A stretch of DNA of 7,882 nucleotides from an uncultured Lachnospiraceae bacterium (GCA_947565255.1 CANOFI010000101.1:1-7882), one strand, 5' to 3'. Counted from the stretch's first letter, positions 1 to 5,953 are shown. A program made the numbers and translations. The notes: generated by a model from the letters alone, not told the origin.

Positions 1-6
1 TCATGA

Positions 7-64
7 TCACCATTCGCCGCTCGCCGAATGAGTAAACTCATTCTTCTCGCTAACGCTCATTATA
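7..64 (-). repeat. Hairpin-rich element at left edge, possible dispersed repeat or leader
   Basis: Two inverted repeats share one arm. GAATGAGT (26-33) pairs perfectly with ACTCATTC (36-43) around a 2-nt centre. CATTCG (11-16) pairs with CGAATG (25-30) around 8 nt. Because 26-30 belongs to both stems, only one can form at a time in an RNA. On the minus strand the same bases also read as a 17-codon frame from ATG at 60 to TGA at 7 (MSVSEKNEFTHSASGEW), with no Shine-Dalgarno site in front. I regard that frame as a by-product of the element and not as a gene. The dense short symmetry and position after the permease stop suggest a dispersed intergenic repeat or the leader of a gene beyond the edge. 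The boundaries are uncertain. Confidence 0.4.
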
Positions 65-87
65 TCATAACAAAGAAAAATAGTAAA
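59..87 (-). promoter_or_regulatory. Weak possible sigma-A promoter reading off the left edge
   Basis: On the minus strand a perfect TATAAT (59-64) lies 17 nt downstream of TTTACT (82-87), which matches the -35 consensus at four of six bases. Transcription would start near 52 and run through the competing hairpins out of the window. The flanks are AT-rich, so a chance -10 box is quite possible. Confidence 0.3.
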
Positions 88-124
88 CATATTTCGGATG
101 AGTTTCTTGGCCGCCTGATAAAAA

Positions 125-1261
125 TCAGTCCAGCATAATTTCCTTCACGGACAAACGCTCTATTTTCTTCGTATACATATGCATCATCACCTCATACAGA
201 ACAAAAAATGCCACGAAGGCTATAAGCAGAGCCGGTACATCAAACCCATACTCCGGCACGCCCTCCATATCCTGAAACACAACGCTGACCATGATTTTCA
301 GCAGTGCATACTGGTATATTGTCCCTGCAGCAAATCCCACATACGCCCACGGCCGGTAACCATTCAGCACGGCACCCGCGCATTCTTTTGCGCTGTAACC
401 AAAAACCTTCATCATGATAATCGTTTTTCGGTTTGCTTTTACAACGGATGTCGTTGCAATCAAAAGAATGACAGCTGCAAGCACCATACCAATTGCCATA
501 ATCATGACTGCCATCATCCGGCTTGCCAGACCGTCCATGCTAAAAGACATCTGCATCATCGACGCAAAGCAAAACACGGCAAATGTTATAAAAAAGACCA
601 GAGACTTTTTCTGCCGCGCATTGCTTTTTTGCAGCTCCCGCAAAAATGACATATCGGTATCCTTTTTTGCAGGAACTACCTTCTGCGCAGACTGCTCCCT
701 GATAAGCCACAGTGCGGGAATTCTCAGCTTTAAAAAGCTGTAGCCGACTGCCAGCAGGGCAAAAAAAAGCGACGGAAGCAGAACAAGCACTGCGCACAGC
801 TTCGGATGAAAAGATATAGAAACATCCGGCAGATATCCGTCTTTATTCTGAACCTCATATAACAGCGGCATCAGCAGATGTGCTCCCGCGTACCCAAAAG
901 CAGTACCAAAAAGTACCGGCATTCCAAATACCCAGAAATGCCGGGCAATCGATCCCTGTGAATAGCCCAACGCCTTCATGATTCCTAACTGCTTCTGGTG
1001 CGTATCGACATAATGTCCGATATAAAAGCACAGGAGCACAACCGTTGTCGCCAGAAGACAGCCGCCGGACAGTCCGGTGATGACTCTGGCTGTGCTGCGC
1101 TGTGCATCATACATTGCTTTTGATGCATCTTTCGTGATGTACGTTTCCAATGCCGAAAGATCCAGATCATAATTCAAAAACATGGTGCAAACAAAAACGG
1201 CGCAAAAACTGACAACCAAAATGCCGGCCATTTTATAAATATCCTTCAGGCTTACAATCAT
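125..1261 (-). CDS. FtsX-family ABC transporter permease (compact, two FtsX cores)
   Basis: Integral membrane subunit of an ABC exporter or mechanotransmission complex, partner of the ATPase just upstream. I choose the ATG at 1261, giving 378 aa, because AGGAGGTGG ends 4 nt before it; the in-frame ATG at 1279 lies upstream of that site and has no good one of its own. By eye there are eight membrane segments, near residues 12-30, 60-82, 108-135, 155-178, 220-240, 247-272, 300-328 and 342-363. The cytoplasmic FtsX coupling motif occurs twice: QLGIMKALGYS (91-101) and TIIMMKVFGYS (280-290). A charged cytosolic linker (about 188-219) joins the halves. The extracellular part after TM1 is only about 30 residues, and TM5-TM6 has almost none, unlike MacB or BceB, which carry large extracytoplasmic domains. 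Substrate unknown; antimicrobial peptide or drug export is plausible because a TetR regulator leads the operon. No convincing terminator follows. Confidence 0.85.
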   Translation of the reverse strand: MIVSLKDIYKMAGILVVSFCAVFVCTMFLNYDLDLSALETYITKDASKAMYDAQRSTARVITGLSGGCLLATTVVLLCFYIGHYVDTHQKQLGIMKALGYSQGSIARHFWVFGMPVLFGTAFGYAGAHLLMPLLYEVQNKDGYLPDVSISFHPKLCAVLVLLPSLFFALLAVGYSFLKLRIPALWLIREQSAQKVVPAKKDTDMSFLRELQKSNARQKKSLVFFITFAVFCFASMMQMSFSMDGLASRMMAVMIMAIGMVLAAVILLIATTSVVKANRKTIIMMKVFGYSAKECAGAVLNGYRPWAYVGFAAGTIYQYALLKIMVSVVFQDMEGVPEYGFDVPALLIAFVAFFVLYEVMMHMYTKKIERLSVKEIMLD

Positions 1262-1265
1262 AAAA

Positions 1266-1274
1266 CCACCTCCT
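1266..1274 (-). promoter_or_regulatory. Ribosome binding site of the FtsX permease
   Basis: AGGAGGTGG on the minus strand, followed by TTTT and then ATG at 1261. It overlaps the TAG stop of the upstream ATPase (1273-1275), which favours translational coupling. It fixes the permease start at 1261 and not at the ATG at 1279. Confidence 0.8.
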
Positions 1275-1965
1275 ACCATGCGATTTCATATGCGGTTTTC
1301 GGACTGTCATTGCGGCGCTGTTCCACAACCTTTCCGCTGTTCATAAAGATAACCGTATCTGCCATCTGCGCAATGTTTTGATTGTGCGTCACCATGACCA
1401 TTGTAAATCCCATTTCCTTTTGCAGCTGACCAGCCAGTTTCAACACCATCCTCCCCGTCGCCTCGTCCAGCGCACCGGTAGGCTCGTCCAGATACAGAAC
1501 CTTCGGCCGTTTTGCCAGCGCCCGCGCGATGGATACGCGCTGCTGCTCCCCGCCGCTTAATTCATGCGGATATTTTCCAAGCTTATCTGCCAGCCCTACC
1601 GCCTCAATCAATTTCCGGTAATCCGCGTTTCCCGCCAAATCCGCTCCAAGCCTCACATTTTTATCCACATTCAGATTCGGCAGCAGAAAATATTGCTGGA
1701 ACACATATCCGATTGTCTCTTTTCGAAACACAGTCCGCTCCTTATCGCTCATACCGCTGACCATTCTGTCGCCATAACATATCGTTCCCTCATCCGCAGG
1801 CTCCAGACCGGAAATCACATTTAGCAGGGTCGATTTTCCCGATCCGGAAGCGCCGAGCAGCACCACAAACTCTCCATCTTTGATATCCAGTGATATTCCT
1901 CTCAATACCTCATTTCTGCTCTCGCCGCTCCCATAGCTTTTATGCACATTCTCAATTCTTATCAC
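1273..1965 (-). CDS. ABC transporter ATP-binding protein, MacB/LolD class
   Basis: Cytosolic nucleotide-binding subunit that powers the FtsX permease encoded directly downstream. From the GTG at 1965 it is 230 aa, normal for LolD/MacB/BceA-type ATPases. The motifs are complete and in order: Walker A GASGSGKST (38-46), Q-loop Q90, signature LSGGEQQR (136-143), Walker B VLYLDEP (156-162), D-loop GALD (164-167) and H-loop H194. It should therefore be an active ATPase. I prefer the GTG because AAAGGTGG (1973-1980) precedes it and the protein then opens with the usual (M)IRIENVHKSYG. An ATG at 2040 in the same frame would add 25 residues unlike the family. It overlaps the tetR stop as ATGA and has AAAGGG upstream, so it cannot be excluded. 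Second gene of the tetR-ATPase-permease operon. Confidence 0.88.
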   Translation of the reverse strand: MIRIENVHKSYGSGESRNEVLRGISLDIKDGEFVVLLGASGSGKSTLLNVISGLEPADEGTICYGDRMVSGMSDKERTVFRKETIGYVFQQYFLLPNLNVDKNVRLGADLAGNADYRKLIEAVGLADKLGKYPHELSGGEQQRVSIARALAKRPKVLYLDEPTGALDEATGRMVLKLAGQLQKEMGFTMVMVTHNQNIAQMADTVIFMNSGKVVEQRRNDSPKTAYEIAW

Positions 1966-1972
1966 GTTGATT

Positions 1973-1980
1973 CCACCTTT
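1973..1980 (-). promoter_or_regulatory. Ribosome binding site supporting a GTG start for the ABC ATPase
   Basis: AAAGGTGG on the minus strand, with 7 nt to the GTG at 1965. This site and the family-typical N-terminus that follows favour 1965 over the upstream ATG at 2040. Confidence 0.6.
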
Positions 1981-1984
1981 CCCA

Positions 1985-2005
1985 GAGCGAGTTTCAAACA
2001 CGCTC
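1985..2005. promoter_or_regulatory. 21-bp imperfect palindrome between tetR and the ABC ATPase
   Basis: The plus strand reads GAGCGAGTTT (1985-1994), C, AAACACGCTC (1996-2005). Nine of the ten arm positions are complementary. It lies just upstream of the ATPase ribosome binding site. It could be a second TetR operator, since the GTTT/AAAC core resembles the site in front of tetR, or an RNA hairpin limiting read-through or translation from tetR into the transporter genes. The centre is 1 nt here, while the tetR-promoter palindrome has no unpaired centre, so it is not simply a copy of that site. Confidence 0.4.
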
Positions 2006-2036
2006 CTGCTGACATGCTGACGCATTTGCCTGCTTA

Positions 2037-2630
2037 TCATCCTGTATCCCTTTCATGCCTGACAGAAACCTCATACCGTCCCAGCAGTCCCCTGAATACA
2101 TCCGTCAGCTGCTCTTCCACCTGTGCCGGCGTGTATCCACAAAGCCCCGTAGCGAGCATTGCAGCAATGCCGTGCGAATAAATCCACAAATGCTGATAAA
2201 GCTTTCTTGCAACCTCTTCGCCGACGCCGTAAGCCTCCTTCACCGACTGCAGGATCCGCTCATAATGCTCCTCAATGACAGGCAAAATATTCGATACGTC
2301 TGTCGCATCCTTTGGCGCCCTCATAAACAAAAGCGCAAACAGCTTCGGCTGTTCCATGGCAAAACGGATATACGCCATCCCGACACCCCGAAACGCAGCC
2401 TGCGCCTGCAATCCCTCCTCTACATACTGTCCATACAGCTCCTTCGCCTTCCGAATCACAAGCTCCCTGACCTCATCCATGCTTTCAAACACGGTAAATA
2501 TCGGTCTTGCCGAACTGCCAAGCCGGTTTCCCAGTTCTCTTGCCGTCACGGCGTCAATTCCGTGTTCTTTCGTCATGCGCAATGCCATATCTACAATTTC
2601 TTCCCTGGTAAATTTTGCTTTTGGCGGCAT
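2037..2630 (-). CDS. TetR/AcrR-family transcriptional regulator
   Basis: A 197-aa dimeric DNA-binding regulator, most likely a ligand-relieved repressor of itself and of the ABC exporter genes that follow. The N-terminal TetR domain (about 8-55) starts FTREEIVDMALRMTKEHG and continues with a helix-turn-helix at about 29-49 (TARELGNRLGSSARPIFTVF). SSARPIFTVFESMDEV replaces the more usual tLYxHFxsKeeL recognition stretch. The C-terminal ligand/dimer part contains LWIYSHGIAAMLATG (148-162), similar to the WHG-type C-terminal domain of some TetR proteins. AAAGGAG (2637-2643) sits 6 nt before the ATG. A strong promoter with a palindrome over its start site precedes the gene, which suggests autoregulation. 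The stop overlaps a possible ATG of the ATPase frame (ATGA at 2037-2040). The ligand cannot be read from the sequence. Confidence 0.9.
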   Translation of the reverse strand: MPPKAKFTREEIVDMALRMTKEHGIDAVTARELGNRLGSSARPIFTVFESMDEVRELVIRKAKELYGQYVEEGLQAQAAFRGVGMAYIRFAMEQPKLFALLFMRAPKDATDVSNILPVIEEHYERILQSVKEAYGVGEEVARKLYQHLWIYSHGIAAMLATGLCGYTPAQVEEQLTDVFRGLLGRYEVSVRHERDTG

Positions 2631-2636
2631 ACGCTT

Positions 2637-2643
2637 CTCCTTT
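2637..2643 (-). promoter_or_regulatory. Ribosome binding site of tetR
   Basis: AAAGGAG on the minus strand, 6 nt upstream of the ATG at 2630, within a short AT-rich leader. Confidence 0.7.
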
Positions 2644-2648
2644 CTGAT

Positions 2649-2670
2649 ACAAACGTTTTAAAACATTTGT
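2649..2670. promoter_or_regulatory. Putative TetR operator: 22-bp near-perfect palindrome
   Basis: ACAAACGTTTT (2649-2659) is followed directly by AAAACATTTGT (2660-2670). The arms are complementary at ten of eleven positions. It begins 3 bp downstream of the -10 box of the tetR promoter and covers the predicted start of transcription, the classic place for a repressor to block initiation. Its length and symmetry suit a TetR dimer. That the regulator encoded next to it binds here is inference. Confidence 0.7.
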
Positions 2671-2673
2671 TTT

Positions 2674-2702
2674 ATTATAAATGATATTGATGCCTCTGTC
2701 AA
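2674..2702 (-). promoter_or_regulatory. Consensus sigma-A promoter of the tetR-ABC-FtsX operon
   Basis: On the minus strand TTGACA (2697-2702) and TATAAT (2674-2679) are both perfect hexamers with exactly 17 bp between them. Initiation is expected near 2667, inside the palindrome. Such a strong promoter would need tight control, which fits the operator and the regulator that follow. It lies in the 98-bp gap after the MATE gene. Confidence 0.85.
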
Positions 2703-2728
2703 GAGCCTGCTGCCTGACAGCAAATCCT

Positions 2729-4051
2729 TTACTTCCTCTTTCGCGTATAAAAATAATACGGCACCTCCGCAAGAAGCATAACGAGCCATCCGCCCGCACT
2801 GGCAAAGGCCACGCCGTTTAAGCCGATTACCGGAACGAGAACCGATACAAGCAGCACCCTCACTCCGATTTGAATCAGCGTACCCAGCAATGTCAGCTTC
2901 ATCTGTTTTCTGCCGCGGAAATATCCCTGTATGCCATTTGTCAGCGCCGGAAAAATATAAAAAAACGCCATAATTCCAAAATATCTGCTTCCCAGTCCGA
3001 TAATGGCAGAATCCTCCCCGGACACAAACAGGCCCATGACAGGCCTTCGAAATAAAAGGATGGCGCAGCAAATCAACAGCCCGTAACCGACCTCCAGAAG
3101 CATTCCCGCACCAAATCCTTTTTGCACCCGCTCCTCTCTGCCCGCCCCCTCATTCTGTGCCACAAAAGTTGTAATACTGCCGGCAATGCTCTGTTCGGGC
3201 AGACAGGCATAGTCATCTATCCGGCTGATTGCATTAAATGCCGCAATCACATCCACACCCAGTGAATTGACCGTTCCCTGAATCATCAGTTTTCCAACCG
3301 GCTGACAGGCCTGCTGCAGGGCAGTGACACCTCCATATTGAAGCGTCTGCCACAGCAGCTGCCTGTCCACCCGGAATTCGGAAGCCCTCAGCTGCAGAAC
3401 CGGCACACGCCGGTACATATATAGAATGCAAAATATTGCTGAGAGCGCCTCCGCAGCAACTGTTGTAACCGCAGAACAAACGATTCCAAAATGGAAAATG
3501 CCGATAAACACCAAATCCAGAAGCCCATTCAGGACAGAACAAACAATCAGAAATTTAAGAGGAGTTTTTGAATCTCCAATCGCTTTCAGTGCCGAGGAGG
3601 CCGCATTAAATAAAAAGGTAAACGGAAGCCCGGCCAGTATAATCCGCAGATACGCCGCCGTTATATCCATAATATTGCGCGGAACCTGCAGCAGACGCAG
3701 CAGCGGCCCCACAGCAAAAAAACCGGCTGCAGCCGCTAGCAGGGAAAACCAGACACCGGACACCATGACGGTAGCCATTTCCTTTTTCAAAAACTCCGGT
3801 TTATTCCCGCCGAAAAAATGACTCATCATAACAGACGCCCCGATACAGATACCGGATATGCCGAGAATCATCATATTCATTACCGGACCTGCTGTTCCGA
3901 CCGCCGCCAGTGCCCTTTTTCCTATAAAATTTCCGACAATCATGGAATCAATTGCATTGTATGTCAACTGAAACAGATTCCCCAGAACAAGGGGAACCGC
4001 ATATGAAAGAAGCTGTCGGGATATGTTTCCCTCTGTCATATTCTGAGTCAT
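2729..4051 (-). CDS. MATE-family multidrug efflux transporter
   Basis: A 440-aa polytopic membrane protein expected to expel organic cations or drugs in exchange for Na+ or H+. The length fits 12 membrane helices in two MatE halves. The first begins near 10-45 (LLSYAVPLVLGNLFQLTYNA, then VGNFIGKRALAAVGTAGP). The second begins near 235 (LQYGGVTALQQACQPVGKLM). Family hallmarks visible are KAIGDSKTP (156-164), FVAQNEGAG (296-304) and GYFRGRK (376-382). GAGGG (4059-4063) lies 7 nt before the ATG at 4051; an in-frame ATG four codons later lacks such a site. The gene starts 60 nt after the ABC-2 permease stop with no terminator between, so it is probably the last gene of that operon. No clear rho-independent terminator follows, so some read-through toward tetR is possible. 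Substrate not predictable; DinF/NorM-like flippase roles are alternatives. Confidence 0.93.
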   Translation of the reverse strand: MTQNMTEGNISRQLLSYAVPLVLGNLFQLTYNAIDSMIVGNFIGKRALAAVGTAGPVMNMMILGISGICIGASVMMSHFFGGNKPEFLKKEMATVMVSGVWFSLLAAAAGFFAVGPLLRLLQVPRNIMDITAAYLRIILAGLPFTFLFNAASSALKAIGDSKTPLKFLIVCSVLNGLLDLVFIGIFHFGIVCSAVTTVAAEALSAIFCILYMYRRVPVLQLRASEFRVDRQLLWQTLQYGGVTALQQACQPVGKLMIQGTVNSLGVDVIAAFNAISRIDDYACLPEQSIAGSITTFVAQNEGAGREERVQKGFGAGMLLEVGYGLLICCAILLFRRPVMGLFVSGEDSAIIGLGSRYFGIMAFFYIFPALTNGIQGYFRGRKQMKLTLLGTLIQIGVRVLLVSVLVPVIGLNGVAFASAGGWLVMLLAEVPYYFYTRKRK

Positions 4052-4111
4052 AATTTTTCCCTCTATAGAAGCTGTCAGGAAGCTGCGATGCCAATTTGTC
4101 CTTCCATTTCT

Positions 4112-4897
4112 TTACTGTATATCTTTTTTCGTATATTTCAAATACGCGGCCGCAATGCCCGTAACACCAGCCAGCATGCCGATAATCACCTTTGCTGTAT
4201 CCAGACAGCCGTCCGACAGAACATCCGCACTCTCTGCATAGGCAAAAGGCGTAATGTATTTCAGAAATCCGGCTGTCTCTGATATATTTGCCACCAGATT
4301 CAGAACATACATCATGACTGCGATTCCAAGTCCGACGCCCGCGCTGCCTCTGCGCATAAAAGCAGAAATCCCGAAGCAAATGGCTGCCAGCTCCACCTGA
4401 AGTATAAAGTACGCAAAATGAAGCAGATTTATTTCCTTCCACAAAACCGTTTCTCCAATAAAGAAAATGGAACATATGGAAAGGACATATACAATCAGGT
4501 TCATTACCACAATCTGCAACAAAACTGCAATCAGCTTCTCGGTTATGATACGTGTACGGCTGACCGGATGCGTCAGCAGATACTCCGCTGTCCGGTCCCT
4601 TTCCTCCTTACTGAGCATTCCGGCCGCACAGAGCGAAGCATAAAACGCGCCGCCCAATCCCAGTATATTTCCGCACTCAACTCCATAAAAACCGGCAAAC
4701 GTACCAAAATTCAGTCTGTCCATGCCAAAAGCAGCGGTAAAGGAGCCCATGGAAGAAAACAAATCATCAACACCATCCATCTGCTTTTTCATATCCGGAA
4801 ACAAAAAAACACAGATAACCAGCAGAAAACCGATTGCCGCTGTCCAGATCAGAAACGAACGTCTCCCCTGGCGGAGTTCATGTCTTACCAGCGTCAT
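4112..4897 (-). CDS. ABC-2 type transporter permease
   Basis: A 261-aa membrane subunit of an exporter, paired with the ATPase immediately upstream. It has about six hydrophobic segments, near residues 15-33, 68-94, 122-147, 156-179, 186-206 and 235-253. A cytosolic loop (about 96-118: KEERDRTAEYLLTHPVSRT) carries the 'EYLLTHPVSR' sequence typical of ABC-2 permeases of the NatB/YhaP/ABC2_membrane_2-3 type, where it couples to the ATPase. The ATG overlaps the ATPase TGA as ATGA (4894-4897), indicating translational coupling and a matched pair. The start also follows a purine-rich GGTGAGAGA stretch. Substrates of this family include peptides, bacteriocins, antibiotics and ions; nothing here picks one. 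No large extracellular domain is seen. Confidence 0.85.
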   Translation of the reverse strand: MTLVRHELRQGRRSFLIWTAAIGFLLVICVFLFPDMKKQMDGVDDLFSSMGSFTAAFGMDRLNFGTFAGFYGVECGNILGLGGAFYASLCAAGMLSKEERDRTAEYLLTHPVSRTRIITEKLIAVLLQIVVMNLIVYVLSICSIFFIGETVLWKEINLLHFAYFILQVELAAICFGISAFMRRGSAGVGLGIAVMMYVLNLVANISETAGFLKYITPFAYAESADVLSDGCLDTAKVIIGMLAGVTGIAAAYLKYTKKDIQ

Positions 4898-5775
4898 ATT
4901 CTCTCACCGTCCTTTTCATAATAATGCATAAAAATCTCTTCCAGACTCGGCTCCGATATGGAAAGATCGGAAATCCGGCCCTGCGCAAGCGTCCTAAGAA
5001 GACTGTCCATATCGCCGCTGTACAGAAAACTTACCACACCATCTGTCTCCCTTCTGTCAAAAATCCCATCCAGTCCGTCCAGCGCCACGCTACCCTGAAC
5101 GGTTATCCGCTTTGCACTGGTATGGGACAGCATATCCACACTGTCACAGGCAACAATCCTTCCCTCACGGATAATCGCAGCCCGGCCGCAGTTACTCTGT
5201 ATCTCAGAAAGCACATGACTGGACAGGAAAATGGTCACACCCTCCCGATTCCGCTTTTGAAGAATCGAGAAAAACTCCCGCTGCATCAACGGATCCAGAC
5301 CGCTGGTCGGTTCATCCAGTATAAGCAGCTTTGGCCTGTGCTGCAGGGCACATACAATCGCCGTTTTCTTCCGGTTACCAAAAGAAAGCTCGCTTATTTT
5401 CCTGGATGAATCCAGCTGCAGGCGTTCACAGAGTTCCTCCGCCTCGCCCGCACAATCCGTTTTCCGCAGTCTGGCTGAGAGCCTCAGCACCTCTTTTACC
5501 TTCATTCCCGGATAAAACAACGCCTCAGAGGGAAGGTAACCGGTTATTCGAAGAATTGCATTCCGGTCTTTTACAATATCATTTCCAAAAATCTGCGCAC
5601 TGCCTCCGGATGGCATAACCAGTCCAAGCAAGGTCCGGACCGTCGTAGACTTCCCCGCGCCGTTCGGGCCGATAAAGCCGAAAAATTCCCCTTTTTCTAC
5701 TGTCAGATCCAGGTCAGTAATCCCCCTGGCCTTTCCATAATATTTCGTCAGCTTCTGTATCCTGATTGCATCCAT
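4894..5775 (-). CDS. ABC transporter ATP-binding protein (ABC-2 exporter, CcmA/BcrA-like)
   Basis: A 293-aa cytosolic ATPase for the overlapping ABC-2 permease. Walker A is GPNGAGKST (36-44), Walker B LLILDEP (150-156), D-loop SGLD (158-161) and H-loop H187. The signature is ELSFGNRKK (129-137) in place of LSGGQ-like. At the usual Q-loop place the sequence is GYLPSEALFYPGM (79-91), with Ser-Glu where Gln is normal. Both variants occur in a recognised sub-branch of Firmicute ABC-2 ATPases, so I do not read them as loss of function. The C-terminal part after about residue 220 includes SISEPSLEEIFMHYY (272-286), a tail common in DrrA/NatA-like exporters. AAGAGGTG (5781-5788) precedes the ATG at 5775. 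First gene of an operon with the permease and probably the MATE gene. Confidence 0.92.
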   Translation of the reverse strand: MDAIRIQKLTKYYGKARGITDLDLTVEKGEFFGFIGPNGAGKSTTVRTLLGLVMPSGGSAQIFGNDIVKDRNAILRITGYLPSEALFYPGMKVKEVLRLSARLRKTDCAGEAEELCERLQLDSSRKISELSFGNRKKTAIVCALQHRPKLLILDEPTSGLDPLMQREFFSILQKRNREGVTIFLSSHVLSEIQSNCGRAAIIREGRIVACDSVDMLSHTSAKRITVQGSVALDGLDGIFDRRETDGVVSFLYSGDMDSLLRTLAQGRISDLSISEPSLEEIFMHYYEKDGERI

Positions 5776-5780
5776 AAATT

Positions 5781-5788
5781 CACCTCTT
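5781..5788 (-). promoter_or_regulatory. Ribosome binding site of the ABC-2 ATPase
   Basis: AAGAGGTG on the minus strand, 5 nt before the ATG at 5775; it supports that start. Confidence 0.65.
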
Positions 5789-5827
5789 ATCTATTTGAAA
5801 AATAAATTGTCACATACCGCTCTATCT

Positions 5828-5845
5828 TTATAAACATTTCAGCAT
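5828..5845 (-). other. Mini-ORF (five codons) in the leader of the ABC-2 operon
   Basis: On the minus strand ATG CTG AAA TGT TTA TAA encodes MLKCL. AGGAG (5854-5858) lies 8 nt upstream, a proper ribosome binding site. It falls about 30 nt into the predicted leader and ends 52 nt before the ATPase ATG. Such short leader ORFs precede some antibiotic-induced transporter genes, where ribosome stalling controls the downstream gene. I see no strong alternative hairpins here, so chance is possible and translation is unproven. Confidence 0.3.
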
Positions 5846-5883
5846 TTGCAAAACTCCTATTTCACTATCACCTGTCTATCATC

Positions 5884-5912
5884 ATTATATAAGATTAACG
5901 GACAGATTACAA
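5884..5912 (-). promoter_or_regulatory. Sigma-A promoter of the ABC-2/MATE operon
   Basis: On the minus strand TTGTAA (5907-5912) and a perfect TATAAT (5884-5889) are 17 bp apart. The start is expected near 5877, giving a leader of about 100 nt before the ATPase. It lies just after the putative vanT terminator, so the transporter genes appear to be a separate unit from vanT. Confidence 0.75.
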
Positions 5913-5923
5913 TATACAAGTAA

Positions 5924-5953
5924 AGGGACGGCGCTTTTCTGCTCTCCGTCCCT
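5924..5953 (-). terminator. Probable rho-independent terminator of vanT
   Basis: AGGGACGG (5924-5931) and CCGTCCCT (5946-5953) form a perfect 8-bp, GC-rich stem with a 14-nt loop. In the minus-strand transcript the stem is followed by UUACUUGU, an imperfect U tract, which lowers confidence. It lies 56 nt after the vanT stop and just before the next promoter, where a terminator is expected. The rest of the 234-bp gap (5776-6009) holds only the promoter, leader and mini-ORF listed separately. Confidence 0.6.

Noticed and set aside
115..128. Hairpin CTGAT/ATCAG overlapping the FtsX permease stop as a terminator
   Set aside because: The stem is only 5 bp and AT-rich, and no U tract follows it.
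179..649. Plus-strand open frame (156 codons) opposite the FtsX permease
   Set aside because: A His/Cys-rich composition arises from reading membrane-protein codons backwards; no ribosome binding site or domain supports it.
2055..2684. Long plus-strand open frame (209 codons) antisense to tetR
   Set aside because: It opposes a clear TetR gene, lacks a recognisable domain, and its composition (many Arg, His, Leu, Ser) is typical of an antisense shadow.
2697..2727. Possible terminator hairpin after the MATE gene (CTGTCA/TGACAG)
   Set aside because: Six-base arms with a long loop and no U tract; one arm is mostly the tetR -35 box.
4008..4076. Direct repeat AGAAGCTGTC at 4008-4017 and 4067-4076 flanking the MATE start
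   Set aside because: Only 10 bp, one copy inside coding sequence, and no sign of an insertion between them.
4052..4111. Separate promoter for the MATE gene (TTGGCA ... TATAGA)
   Set aside because: The spacing is about 21 nt and the -10 is poor; co-transcription with the ABC-2 genes is simpler.
4834..5409. Plus-strand open frame (191 codons) opposite the ABC-2 genes
   Set aside because: It crosses the junction of two well-supported minus-strand genes and shows no family features.
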